Shown one piece after another: positions 25,771-36,396 of a stretch of 56,122 bases of DNA. The DNA lies in assembly GCA_028288505.1 (NCBI GenBank), contig JAQBNN010000278.1:1-56122 (forward strand), in the 5' to 3' direction. Origin of the DNA: Segetibacter sp. Its GTDB lineage: Bacteria; Bacteroidota; Bacteroidia; Chitinophagales; Chitinophagaceae. The notes beneath the pieces were generated by a model, which was not told the DNA's origin, did not search any database, and was given only the letters and a program-made list of their open reading frames with translations. How positions within the stretch are numbered: the stretch's first letter is position 1; the number at the start of each line of letters is the position of its first letter. The translations under genes were made by a program, and so were the position numbers.

Positions 25771-27490
25771 TACGATAAACGGGGTAGCGCATGTGCGCCG
25801 GCTCGTAGTAAGGTGAATTTTTATAAATAAAGTTGAGCTGGGCAGGAGCAGATTTTGCAAACACAGGATCCGCTTTTTTCTTAGCCTCTAGTTGCTGCTT
25901 TAGTTCAGGGTGAGCTTTAATGTATTCTGCTGCAACATCTTCCCAACGGTAATCGCTATATCCTTCTTTTTGCTGAAGTATAGCGTCGAAATAATTCCAG
26001 GCAAAATAGCTGTCCTCGGCAGTAGGTTCAAGCATTTCAATTAAAAATCTTTTAGCCGACTGATTAGTGCTTATAATGTAATCCCCTTTTAAAAATCTGA
26101 TCTCTTGTATCTTTTTGCTTACCACAACGTCAGCGTTTCTGTGGTGTTTCTCATAAGGTCTTGCACTGCTTTTGTAATCTTCTATTCTGTAAGCTTCCAC
26201 ATTAATAACAGAATCCTTTTGTAACCGTTTTAATTGAACGTTATTCAATTTCAAAAGGTCAATTACCTCGTGCCATCCTTGTGGAATTACATAAAACTTT
26301 GGAGCAGTAACTATATTATTACCTTTAAAATAATTATAGTATTTCACCTGGCGTGTAAAAGGCTTTGAATGATCGTAGAACAATCTGGGCATTCCTGTTA
26401 CTTCGCTCGTTTTGGTTCCTGGCTCGTAGCCTAAAAATTTTATTTCATCTGTTTTGCTGCTATCTGCTACCCACGTCAGGGGAAATTGTTGTTGTGCTAA
26501 AACTTCCTTCTGGCTGTGAAGTTTCCAGGCCTTTAAAGCACTTGCTTTTGCACTGCTTTGTTCTACTACACTTTGCATTAACGCGTAGGTTGCCCATACT
26601 CGCTTATCAAAACTCTTCAACATATGGGTTTCAGGCACAAAGCCAATGGTTTGGAAGAGAGCCGCATAGCCACTGCTATACCTTGGGAGATCATAAAAGG
26701 CCAGCCACCCTTTTTCAGGGTTTGCATCTTCAAAATTTACATAAGGGCACATGGGCCAGTTTTTCTGGTGCATACTTTTGTAAAGGGCCGGTTCAAATTC
26801 GTCGTGTAGGAACTTTCCCAGTGCCCCTCCAATTTTACTATGCTGCGAGGTAAGCAGGGTCATTGTATGCTGGTAGTCTGCGCCATCGCTTACATGGTTA
26901 TCCACTAAAATCTCAGGGCTTAAGTAATGAAATATTTGGGCGAAGGTCTTAGCATTCTTTGAATCGTACTTAGTGAAGTCCCTGTTAAGATCAAGGTTTT
27001 GCGCATTTCCTCTAAAACCATAGCTTTCGGGTCCCTGTTGGTTAACCCTAGAAAAGTTATTTCGGTTTAAGGCTCCTCCAATATTATACACAGCAATAGC
27101 TGCAAATATTACATTAGATGGCGTTTTAATCTTGCCCGAAGCATAGTCTCTCATTAGCATCATAGTTGCGTCAATCCCGTCTGGTTCTCCGGGATGAATT
27201 CCATTGTTTATCATCACAATAACTTTGCCTTGCCGCTGCCACTTTTTTGGTTCAAAAGATTTGTCTGCAGAGAAAGTAACAAGGTGTAATGGATAACCAG
27301 CGTCGGTTTCTCCAAATGATTTTAACTGTATTGTGCTATACTTCTCATCCAGTTTTTTATAATACTCAATCGTCTGAAAGTAGGTGCTGCTTTGTTTTCC
27401 AGCTGATTTTTCGAACGGAGTAATGGAGGATTGAGAAAACCCTGGCATAGCTAAAATTAAAATGTATGTTATTGCGATAACTTTTTTCAT
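25763..27490 (-). CDS. M14-family metallocarboxypeptidase, exported
   Basis: Secreted zinc peptidase of the carboxypeptidase A (M14) family. The signal peptide MKKVIAITYILILAMPGFSQ is followed by the catalytic domain. The zinc ligands fit INNGIHPGEPDG (His99, Glu102) and LVDNHVSDGADYQ (His199). The family Arg/Asn region is LDLNRDFTKYD. After about residue 330 a long C-terminal part without recognised motifs follows, to 575 residues in all; this length is typical of Bacteroidota M14 proteins. It is convergent with the MFS gene (8 bp overlap). It is divergent from the response regulator gene, with only 30 bp between the two start codons, so their promoters must overlap coding DNA or each other. 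Confidence 0.88.
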   Translation of the reverse strand: MKKVIAITYILILAMPGFSQSSITPFEKSAGKQSSTYFQTIEYYKKLDEKYSTIQLKSFGETDAGYPLHLVTFSADKSFEPKKWQRQGKVIVMINNGIHPGEPDGIDATMMLMRDYASGKIKTPSNVIFAAIAVYNIGGALNRNNFSRVNQQGPESYGFRGNAQNLDLNRDFTKYDSKNAKTFAQIFHYLSPEILVDNHVSDGADYQHTMTLLTSQHSKIGGALGKFLHDEFEPALYKSMHQKNWPMCPYVNFEDANPEKGWLAFYDLPRYSSGYAALFQTIGFVPETHMLKSFDKRVWATYALMQSVVEQSSAKASALKAWKLHSQKEVLAQQQFPLTWVADSSKTDEIKFLGYEPGTKTSEVTGMPRLFYDHSKPFTRQVKYYNYFKGNNIVTAPKFYVIPQGWHEVIDLLKLNNVQLKRLQKDSVINVEAYRIEDYKSSARPYEKHHRNADVVVSKKIQEIRFLKGDYIISTNQSAKRFLIEMLEPTAEDSYFAWNYFDAILQQKEGYSDYRWEDVAAEYIKAHPELKQQLEAKKKADPVFAKSAPAQLNFIYKNSPYYEPAHMRYPVYRIN

Positions 27491-27520
27491 TAATTTCCCC
27501 TTATAATTTCATTAAAAATA

Positions 27521-28210
27521 ATGGAAAATAACCACAGGATATTACTGGCAGAAGATGAGCCTAAATTAGGTCAAATCATTCAGGAAGAGTTGAACAGGCA
27601 AGGGTACCAAACCGATGTTGCGTATGATGGATTAATCGCTGAAAAGCTTTTTAACCAGCACCCATATTCAATGGTTTTACTCGACGTTAATTTACCCTAC
27701 AAAAATGGTTTAGCACTTTGTAAAGAATTTCGGGAAGCAAAAAAAAATGTGCCTATTATTATGTTGACCTCCCTTGGCGAGATAAACGATAAGATGGACG
27801 CATTTAACCTTGGTGCTGATGATTACATTGTAAAACCTTTTCACTTCAATGAACTGTTTGCCCGAATCAAGGTTTTTTTAAAGAGAACAGACTCTGCATC
27901 AGAAGCAGGAGAAAAGTTAGTTGTAGGAGATCTTGAGATTGACTTGCTAGATAAAACAGTTACAAAAAAAGAGCAGGTAATAAATCTCACAGCCAAAGAA
28001 TTCGCCCTACTCGCTTTGCTGGCAAAACAAAAAGGGAAGGTGATATCAAAACAAGAAATCCTTGAAAAAGTTTGGGGACTAAGCTTCGATACAGGTACCA
28101 ATACCATTGAAGTTTACATTAGTTTTCTTAGAAATAAGCTAGACAAACCTTTTGATACAAAACTTATTCATACTAAGCCGGGCTTCGGGTATTTTTTAAA
28201 GGAACTATAA
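27521..28210 (+). CDS. OmpR-family response regulator
   Basis: Cytoplasmic two-component transcription factor. The receiver domain (residues 1-120) has the acidic pair E11/D12, the phospho-acceptor Asp55 in VLLDVNLPYKNG, the conserved Thr/Ser in IIMLTSLGE and Lys in DDYIVKPFHF. The C-terminal winged helix (about 130-229) has LTAKEFALLALLAKQKGKVI and VEVYISFLRNKLD-like text typical of OmpR/PhoB. The partner kinase starts 4 bp after its stop. Regulated genes are not evident. The divergently placed M14 peptidase is a candidate because of the 30-bp gap. Confidence 0.95.
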   Translation: MENNHRILLAEDEPKLGQIIQEELNRQGYQTDVAYDGLIAEKLFNQHPYSMVLLDVNLPYKNGLALCKEFREAKKNVPIIMLTSLGEINDKMDAFNLGADDYIVKPFHFNELFARIKVFLKRTDSASEAGEKLVVGDLEIDLLDKTVTKKEQVINLTAKEFALLALLAKQKGKVISKQEILEKVWGLSFDTGTNTIEVYISFLRNKLDKPFDTKLIHTKPGFGYFLKEL

Positions 28211-28214
28211 TTCA

Positions 28215-29585
28215 ATGTCACTTAAGTTCCGATTTACCCTTGTATTTAGCCTCCTGATCTTTATAGTATTAACGGTCTCTTCGGTGGCTATTTATCTTCT
28301 TAATGAAAATTTTAGGCAAGAGGAATTTTTAAAAAGGGTAAAAAACGAAGGAGAAGAAGCATTTACTTTCTATTCCCACTCTCCCAATAACATTGAAGAA
28401 ATAAAGTCCAAGCTCCAGTACCAGGTTTTTACTTCATTACCTAAGCAACAGAGTATTATACTCGATGCTTCCTATAAAACTATTCTATCAGTTCCCGAAA
28501 GTTCAAAAGGAGTAATCAACCAGGAAAAGTTAGCAATTGCAGCGAAAAAGAACGTTGTTTTTTACAATGATGGAGACAGAGAAACGGTAATCCTCAAAAA
28601 GTCTCTTAGTACTGGTTCTATCTATATCGTAACATCAGCATACGATTTCTTCAGCCGAAGAAAGAACGACAATCTTAGAACAATCCTGGTATTTACTGTG
28701 CTGGGAGGCTTTCTGCTGGCCGGTGTACTTGCCCTCATTTCAGTAGATCGGGTAATTACTCCCCTTAAAAATCTACAACAACAAATTCAGCAAATCGGCG
28801 AAAAAAACCTCCCCGATCGAGTGAAAATTCCCAAAGACAGTGATGAAGTTGCAAAAATAGCGACAAGTTTTAACGAGATGCTCAGTAGGCTTCAGCATGC
28901 ATTCGAAAGTCGAAAAAACTTTGTGCAGCACGCCTCTCACGAATTACGTACGCCCTTGGCCACTATGCTGGCACAAACAGAATCGGCCCTAAACCAAGAG
29001 CTCACTCAGGCGGAATATCGCCAGGTGCTATCCTCTCTCAAAGAGGATCAGCAACAGTTAATCGACCTTACAAATTCCTTGTTGCTTCTATCAGCTTACG
29101 AAAAACAAGGTACCCTCAACGATCGCAGCACCGTTCGTATAGATGAAATTACATACGATGCAATTGAAGAAGTAAAGCAGCTATTTGAACACGCAACTAT
29201 AAATGTTTCTTTTAAAGATGTTCCTGAAAACGAAGACTGGCTTTCCATAAAAGGAAACGAATCACTGCTCAAGTCAGCCATATCTAATCTGGTAAAAAAT
29301 GCCGTTCAATACTCGTCCGAACTCAAAATGTCCATCCAGATTGATGTAGCAAAAGAAGGAGTTACTTTGCACTTTTCTAATGGAGGAATACAGCTACCAA
29401 AAAACGAGCAGGAAAAACTGTTTCTGCCTTTTTTTAGAGGCGATAATGCGGCCAACATTAAAGGCAGCGGCCTCGGGCTTTCTATCGTACAGCGAATAAT
29501 TACTTTACACGGCGGTACAGTTAGGTACCAGGCTATGCAACAAAATGTAAATTCTTTTATAGTTTATCTGCCTGGGGTAAACTAG
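28215..29585 (+). CDS. Sensor histidine kinase
   Basis: Inner-membrane sensor partner of the preceding response regulator. TM1 is about residues 8-30 (LVFSLLIFIVLTVSSVAIYL), a periplasmic sensor region of about 120 residues follows, and TM2 is about 158-180 (ILVFTVLGGFLLAGVLALIS). Then come HAMP (VDRVITPLKNLQQQI), the dimerisation and phospho-acceptor box FVQHASHELRTPL with His242, and the ATPase domain with N-box NLVKNAVQYS and G-box GSGLGLSIVQRI. Length 456 is ordinary for a heavy-metal/copper-type or general sensor. The stimulus is not evident. Downstream is the rpsT terminator region. Confidence 0.95.
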   Translation: MSLKFRFTLVFSLLIFIVLTVSSVAIYLLNENFRQEEFLKRVKNEGEEAFTFYSHSPNNIEEIKSKLQYQVFTSLPKQQSIILDASYKTILSVPESSKGVINQEKLAIAAKKNVVFYNDGDRETVILKKSLSTGSIYIVTSAYDFFSRRKNDNLRTILVFTVLGGFLLAGVLALISVDRVITPLKNLQQQIQQIGEKNLPDRVKIPKDSDEVAKIATSFNEMLSRLQHAFESRKNFVQHASHELRTPLATMLAQTESALNQELTQAEYRQVLSSLKEDQQQLIDLTNSLLLLSAYEKQGTLNDRSTVRIDEITYDAIEEVKQLFEHATINVSFKDVPENEDWLSIKGNESLLKSAISNLVKNAVQYSSELKMSIQIDVAKEGVTLHFSNGGIQLPKNEQEKLFLPFFRGDNAANIKGSGLGLSIVQRIITLHGGTVRYQAMQQNVNSFIVYLPGVN

Positions 29586-29654
29586 CCCTTTCAATACCTA
29601 ACTTTTTATGCGTGTTTTGCTTATGAACCCAACTGAATTGCTACTATTAAGATT

Positions 29655-29676
29655 GTGTTGCGTCCCACTCTTGTAC
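29655..29676 (-). repeat. Dispersed repeat, variant subtype A, L orientation
   Basis: GTGTTGCGTCCCACTCTTGT then AC, with one core change (CGTCCCAC for CGTCGCAC). It is preceded by CTATTAAG, as at 60. Together with 30276-30299 it flanks rpsT. Confidence 0.75.
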
Positions 29677-29731
29677 CCCAACAATTAACCCAGCAAACCG
29701 GCATAAAATAAACAAGCAAAAAATAGTACAA

Positions 29732-29760
29732 ACAAAAAAACCTGCATAATGCAGGTTTTA
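29732..29760. terminator. Terminator downstream of rpsT, possibly bidirectional
   Basis: The stem AAACCTGCAT / ATGCAGGTTT (29738-29758) is flanked by an A run on the left (T run for the - strand) and TTTT on the right. It lies 23 bp after the rpsT stop and also faces the end of the histidine kinase gene. Confidence 0.8.
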
Positions 29761-29782
29761 CAATACTAATATTTTTCAGCAC

Positions 29783-30034
29783 TTAAGCAGCAGCAAAAGT
29801 TCTCTTAGCTAATTTGCTCTTTAAATTAGAAGCTTTGTTCTTATGGATCACTCCACGCTTAGCTAATTTATCGATCATAGAAGCAACATCAGGCAACTTC
29901 TCAGCGTAAGCGCTTACTTCAAGTACTTTCAGGTCGCGAATTGCGTTACGGGTAGTTTTACCATAATAACGATTTCTGTCTCTACGCTTAGCCGCCTGGC
30001 GAACATCCTTCTTGGTAGCTTTATGATTGGCCAT
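29783..30034 (-). CDS. rpsT: 30S ribosomal protein S20
   Basis: Small basic ribosomal protein that binds 16S rRNA. It has 83 residues, rich in Lys, Arg and Ala, beginning [20 protein letters not shown] with the S20 pattern [20 protein letters not shown] near the end. It is a stand-alone gene with its own promoter-like element upstream and a strong terminator downstream. It is bracketed by an inward-facing pair of the dispersed repeat (29655-29676 and 30276-30299). Confidence 0.97.
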   Translation of the reverse strand: MANHKATKKDVRQAAKRRDRNRYYGKTTRNAIRDLKVLEVSAYAEKLPDVASMIDKLAKRGVIHKNKASNLKSKLAKRTFAAA

Positions 30035-30055
30035 TTCTTTTCTTTTTAAGGACGG

Positions 30056-30088
30056 CGAAGGTAGGGAAAAACTAATTACAAATGCAAA
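30056..30088 (-). promoter_or_regulatory. Promoter of rpsT (Bacteroidota type)
   Basis: On the - strand there is a TTTG (30085-30088), a 21-bp spacer, and TACCTTCG (30056-30063), matching 7 of 8 of TAnnTTTG. This agrees with the known -33/-7 architecture of Bacteroidota vegetative promoters. Confidence 0.5.
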
Positions 30089-30192
30089 TGAAGCGAGAAA
30101 AAAAGTTTAAAGGAAAGGTTAATAGGAAAACTGTTTTCTTTTTTCAAGGGTAAAAATAAAAAAAGTCCTTCTTATTTCTGCCATCAAAAACC

Positions 30193-30200
30193 GATATTTG
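30193..30200 (+). promoter_or_regulatory. Possible -7 promoter element for sucA
   Basis: GATATTTG followed by CC, as at 460. If used, the sucA leader would be about 190 nt and would include the repeat at 30276. Confidence 0.25.
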
Positions 30201-30275
30201 CCAACCAATTACTAAACACTGTTTTCTTTTATGCTTAAGTTAATATGCCTGCGTATGGTGCATATTGATAAAAGA

Positions 30276-30299
30276 GTACAAGAGTGCGACGCAACGATG
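30276..30299 (+). repeat. Dispersed 24-bp repeat, subtype A, R orientation
   Basis: Perfect subtype A: GTACAAGAGTGC then GACGCAACGATG. The outer extension CAAAATAGTAGCAATACAG resembles the one after 43900. Confidence 0.9.
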
Positions 30300-30397
30300 C
30301 AAAATAGTAGCAATACAGCTCGGCTCAATAATTTTATTAAGGCATAAAGTACCAGCGTGTAGTAAAATTACAAGCCATAGGGATAAATAAGTTTTAA

Positions 30398-33136
<2,739 letters not shown>

Positions 33137-33170
33137 TTATTTTGGTAGTCAGCATTAGTTCTTTTTTCAG

Positions 33171-33194
33171 CATCCTTGCGTCGCACTCTTGTAC
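33171..33194 (-). repeat. Dispersed 24-bp repeat, subtype A, L orientation (unpaired)
   Basis: CATCCTTGCGTC then GCACTCTTGTAC. It lies between sucA and sucB. No R copy follows before the next L copy at 35051, so this is one of two unpaired members in the window. Confidence 0.87.
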
Positions 33195-33332
33195 TTGTAG
33201 TGCTTCATGGATCTGGTTTAAAGATCGCCAGCATAACTTGCATCAGCAACAGAATTAGGTAAAGAATAATTATTAGCTTTTGAACAATAAATTCAATGTT
33301 TTTAGAGCAATAGTTACAAAACAAATAACCTC

Positions 33333-34949
33333 ATGATTGAGATAAAAGTTCCAACGGTAGGAGAGTCCATTAATGAAGTAACCCTGATTAAGTGGATGAA
33401 AAAAGATGGAGATTTTGTAGAAAGAGATGAAGTAATAGCAGAGTTAGAAAGCGAAAAAGCCACTTTTGAGGTTAATGCGGAGCAGGCAGGGACATTAAAA
33501 ACGATGGCGCAGGAAGGAGATACGCTAAACATTGGATCTGTCCTGGCTTCTATCGATCAAGATGGACAAAGATCTACTGGTTCTACTACCGAGCCTTCAG
33601 CAAAAGAAGAAACACAACAAGCTACAGCAGCGTCACACCCAGCTGAAGGTTCAACACCTACAGCAGCGCCTGCAGCTCCTGCACCAGCGGAGGCTCCACA
33701 GGCAAAGGCCGCAGGCAAAGGCATTGTCGAAATGAAGGTGCCAACAATTGGAGAATCAATTACAGAAGTAACGCTTATAAAATGGGTAAGGCAAGATGGA
33801 GATCTTGTAACCCGCGATGCAGTAATCGCAGAATTCGAAAGTGAAAAAGCAACTTTCGAATTAAATGCTGAAGAAGCAGGAAAACTAACCCACAAAGCCA
33901 AAGAAGGCGATGTAATTAAAATAGGAGACGTTGTTGCATCAATAGATAGCGACGTCGCTGTAGGATCAGCGCCTGAAGCAGCTAAACCTGCCGCAACACA
34001 ACCTCAGCAACAAGCACAACCTGCAGCAGCACAAGCACCTGTTACAGCAACACCAAACGATGTAAAAGCATCGCCGGTAGCGGCAGCAATGATTGCTGAT
34101 AAAAAGGTAGAAGCAGGTTCAATAACACCCTCGGGTGCCGGCGGCAAAATCATGAAGAATGATGTTTTGCAAGCTCTCGCTAATCCTGGCAAAAAACCAG
34201 TAGAAGGCCAGGAATTATTTAGCCGCAACGAACGTAGGGAGAAAATGAGCGGCTTACGCAAAACCATTAGCCGTCGCCTTGTTGAAGCTAAAAACACCAC
34301 CGCAATGCTCACCACTTTCAACGAGGTGGATATGAGCCGCATCATGGAACTAAGAACGCTTTACAAAGACAAGTTCAAAGAAGTACATGGCACTAACCTT
34401 GGCTTCATGAGCTTCTTCACTAAAGCCGTTTGTTACGCGTTGCAAGAGTGGCCGGCAGTTAATGCTTACCTCGATTCCGATAGCATTCTTTACCACGACT
34501 ATTGCGATATATCCATCGCTGTATCATCGCCTAAAGGCCTAGTCGTTCCCGTAATCAGGAACGCCGAAAGCATGAGCATGTCAGAAATTGAAAAGAAGGT
34601 AGTTGAGCTTGCTAAAAAAGCAAGAGACGGCAAGCTGACCCTTGAAGAAATGCAGGGTGGTACTTTCACTATAACAAACGGCGGCGTGTTCGGTTCATTA
34701 ATGTCAACGCCAATTATAAACATACCGCAAAGCGCAATTTTAGGTATGCACAAAATACAGGAAAGGCCAATGGCAATAAACGGCCAGGTAGTTGTAAAAC
34801 CAATGATGTATTTAGCCCTCAGCTACGATCACCGCATAATCGATGGTCGTGAAAGCGTAAGCTTCCTCGTAAAAGTAAAAGAGCTTTTGGAAACACCAGA
34901 ACTTTTGCTTTTTGGAAAAGACCCGGTTAAAACACTACTCGAGTTGTAA
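33333..34949 (+). CDS. sucB: Dihydrolipoyl succinyltransferase (2-oxoglutarate dehydrogenase E2) with two lipoyl domains
   Basis: Core acyltransferase of the 2-oxoglutarate dehydrogenase complex. It carries two tandem lipoyl domains: the first about residues 1-76 with lipoyl Lys42 (ESEKATFE) and the second about 131-206 with Lys172 in the same motif. Ala/Pro/Gln-rich linkers separate them. A peripheral-subunit-binding domain follows ([17 protein letters not shown]). The catalytic domain ends with [19 protein letters not shown] (His and Asp of the active site). Many SucB proteins, including that of E. coli, have one lipoyl domain, so 538 residues is long. Assignment as the succinyl rather than acetyl enzyme rests on the adjacent sucA. 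A strong terminator lies just downstream. Confidence 0.94.
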   Translation: MIEIKVPTVGESINEVTLIKWMKKDGDFVERDEVIAELESEKATFEVNAEQAGTLKTMAQEGDTLNIGSVLASIDQDGQRSTGSTTEPSAKEETQQATAASHPAEGSTPTAAPAAPAPAEAPQAKAAGKGIVEMKVPTIGESITEVTLIKWVRQDGDLVTRDAVIAEFESEKATFELNAEEAGKLTHKAKEGDVIKIGDVVASIDSDVAVGSAPEAAKPAATQPQQQAQPAAAQAPVTATPNDVKASPVAAAMIADKKVEAGSITPSGAGGKIMKNDVLQALANPGKKPVEGQELFSRNERREKMSGLRKTISRRLVEAKNTTAMLTTFNEVDMSRIMELRTLYKDKFKEVHGTNLGFMSFFTKAVCYALQEWPAVNAYLDSDSILYHDYCDISIAVSSPKGLVVPVIRNAESMSMSEIEKKVVELAKKARDGKLTLEEMQGGTFTITNGGVFGSLMSTPIINIPQSAILGMHKIQERPMAINGQVVVKPMMYLALSYDHRIIDGRESVSFLVKVKELLETPELLLFGKDPVKTLLEL

Positions 34950-34965
34950 ATCTTTTCTAAAGTCA

Positions 34966-34998
34966 AAATAAAATGCCGCTAACTGCGGCATTTTATTT
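34966..34998 (+). terminator. Rho-independent terminator of sucB
   Basis: A perfect 14-bp stem (34966-34979 with 34985-34998) contains GCCGC/GCGGC and a 5-nt loop. It is followed by a T-rich tail and begins 17 bp after the sucB stop. Confidence 0.9.
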
Positions 34999-35050
34999 TA
35001 TTAAGATCTTTGTGTTTTTGTTGTGATACCAGCATTAGCTTTCATAGCAT

Positions 35051-35071
35051 CATCGTTGCGTCGCAATCACT
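35051..35071 (-). repeat. Dispersed repeat, subtype C, L orientation
   Basis: CATCGTTGCGTCGCAATCAC then T. The outer side is GATACCAGCATTAGCTTTCA then TAGCAT, the clearest example of the C extension. The next R copy is 36341, beyond the RsmB-like gene. Confidence 0.82.
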
Positions 35072-35145
35072 TTATCGGTAAATCAATGTTCATCTACGGG
35101 TGTTATTGCAAGCTATTTTTTTTCACTAAAACACTCCTCTTATAA

Positions 35146-36312
35146 ATGTCAAGGTTTCATTCTCATATAAATACAGCAAAAAAAATAATAGAAACCTACA
35201 AAGGAGAACCGCCTTTAGCAGCCTTTCTTAAAAACTTTTTCGCTGCAGAAAAAAAGTATGGAGGCAAAGACCGCAAAAATATTTCTTCGCTCTGCTACAG
35301 CTATTACCGGTTAGGAAAAGCCGTGTTAAATCTCTCGTCAGAAGATAGAATGCTGACCGGTTTATTCCTCGCAGAAGAAAAGCCAAACGATATTTTAGCC
35401 GCAATTAAACCGGAATGGAATGAATTAATTGCGAATGATTTGTCTAAAAAATTAGAAGCTGTTCCATCAATAAAGGTGGGAGAGATTTTTCCTTTTACCC
35501 ACGAAGTAAGTGCTGGTGTTGACCCGGTTTCATTTGCTCAGTCTTTTTTAAATAAGCCTAAACTATTTATCCGGATCAGGCCGGGGAAAAAGGCGCTAGT
35601 GGTAAAGAAGCTAAACGACGCCGGAGTTGCATTTGAAGAAGTAAATGAAACATGTATCGCATTCACCAACGCCACAAGATTAGAAGACATATTGTTATTG
35701 CATAAGGAGTACGTTGTTCAGGATCTTAATTCTCAAAATGCCGGAGCTTTTATTGAAATGGCGACAGTTGTGAAGAACCCGGGAACCAGGGTATGGGACT
35801 GCTGTGCAGCCAGCGGTGGCAAATCTATTATGGCTGCTGACCTAATTCCTGAACTTCATCTTACCGTTTCTGATGTGAGGCGATCAATTATTCATAACCT
35901 TGAACAGCGTTTTAAAGATGCCGCTATTAAAAACTATAATTCCTTTGTTACTGACTTAACTGCACCACCTGCTTCAATTCCTAATGCGCCTTTTGATCTT
36001 GTAATTTGTGATGCTCCATGCAGTGGCAGCGGTACGTGGAGCAGGACACCCGAACAGCTGTTTTTCTTTACAAAAGATAAGATCAACCACTATGCTGATC
36101 TTCAAAAAAGAATTGCTTTAAATGCAGTTAAGCAAGTAAAGAAGGGAGGCCACTTTTTATACATAACCTGCTCGGTATTTAAAAAGGAAAACGAGGATAT
36201 AGTTGAAGCACTCTTAAATCAATCTTCATTACAATTAGTGAAGCAAGAACTTTTAGCCGGGTATGATAAACGAGCTGATAGTATGTTTGCTGCCTTGTTT
36301 AAAGCGGGTTGA
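35146..36312 (+). CDS. RsmB/NOP2-type RNA (cytosine-5) methyltransferase
   Basis: SAM-dependent methyltransferase of the NOL1/NOP2/Sun family, probably acting on 16S rRNA or tRNA. The SAM motif I is WDCCAASGGKSIMAADL (about residues 217-233). Motif IV carries DAPCSGSGTWSRTPE with the release Cys. Motif VI is YITCSVFKKENEDIVE with the catalytic Cys. Length 388 is shorter than E. coli RsmB (429), and no NusB-like N-terminal domain is obvious, so RsmB itself is not certain. It is preceded by the sucB terminator and a C-type repeat, so it is likely a separate transcription unit. Confidence 0.88.
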   Translation: MSRFHSHINTAKKIIETYKGEPPLAAFLKNFFAAEKKYGGKDRKNISSLCYSYYRLGKAVLNLSSEDRMLTGLFLAEEKPNDILAAIKPEWNELIANDLSKKLEAVPSIKVGEIFPFTHEVSAGVDPVSFAQSFLNKPKLFIRIRPGKKALVVKKLNDAGVAFEEVNETCIAFTNATRLEDILLLHKEYVVQDLNSQNAGAFIEMATVVKNPGTRVWDCCAASGGKSIMAADLIPELHLTVSDVRRSIIHNLEQRFKDAAIKNYNSFVTDLTAPPASIPNAPFDLVICDAPCSGSGTWSRTPEQLFFFTKDKINHYADLQKRIALNAVKQVKKGGHFLYITCSVFKKENEDIVEALLNQSSLQLVKQELLAGYDKRADSMFAALFKAG

Positions 36313-36340
36313 TTTGCTTCTTGCCGATATACTTGATGCC

Positions 36341-36364
36341 GTACAAGAGTGCGACGCAACGGAC
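36341..36364 (+). repeat. Dispersed 24-bp repeat, subtype A, R orientation
   Basis: GTACAAGAGTGCGACGCAAC then GGAC, with the outer extension GCAAAATAGCA as in 43900. It lies in the convergent gap before the subtilase gene. Confidence 0.87.
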
Positions 36365-36396
36365 GCAAAATAGCATTCCATCTGTTGGTTCCATAA

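Larger units (their letters stand above)
30035..30397. other. Divergent intergenic region between rpsT and sucA
   Basis: It contains the likely rpsT promoter (30056-30088), a possible sucA -7 element (30193-30200) and an A-type repeat copy (30276-30299) in the presumed sucA leader. No coding region was found. Confidence 0.6.
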
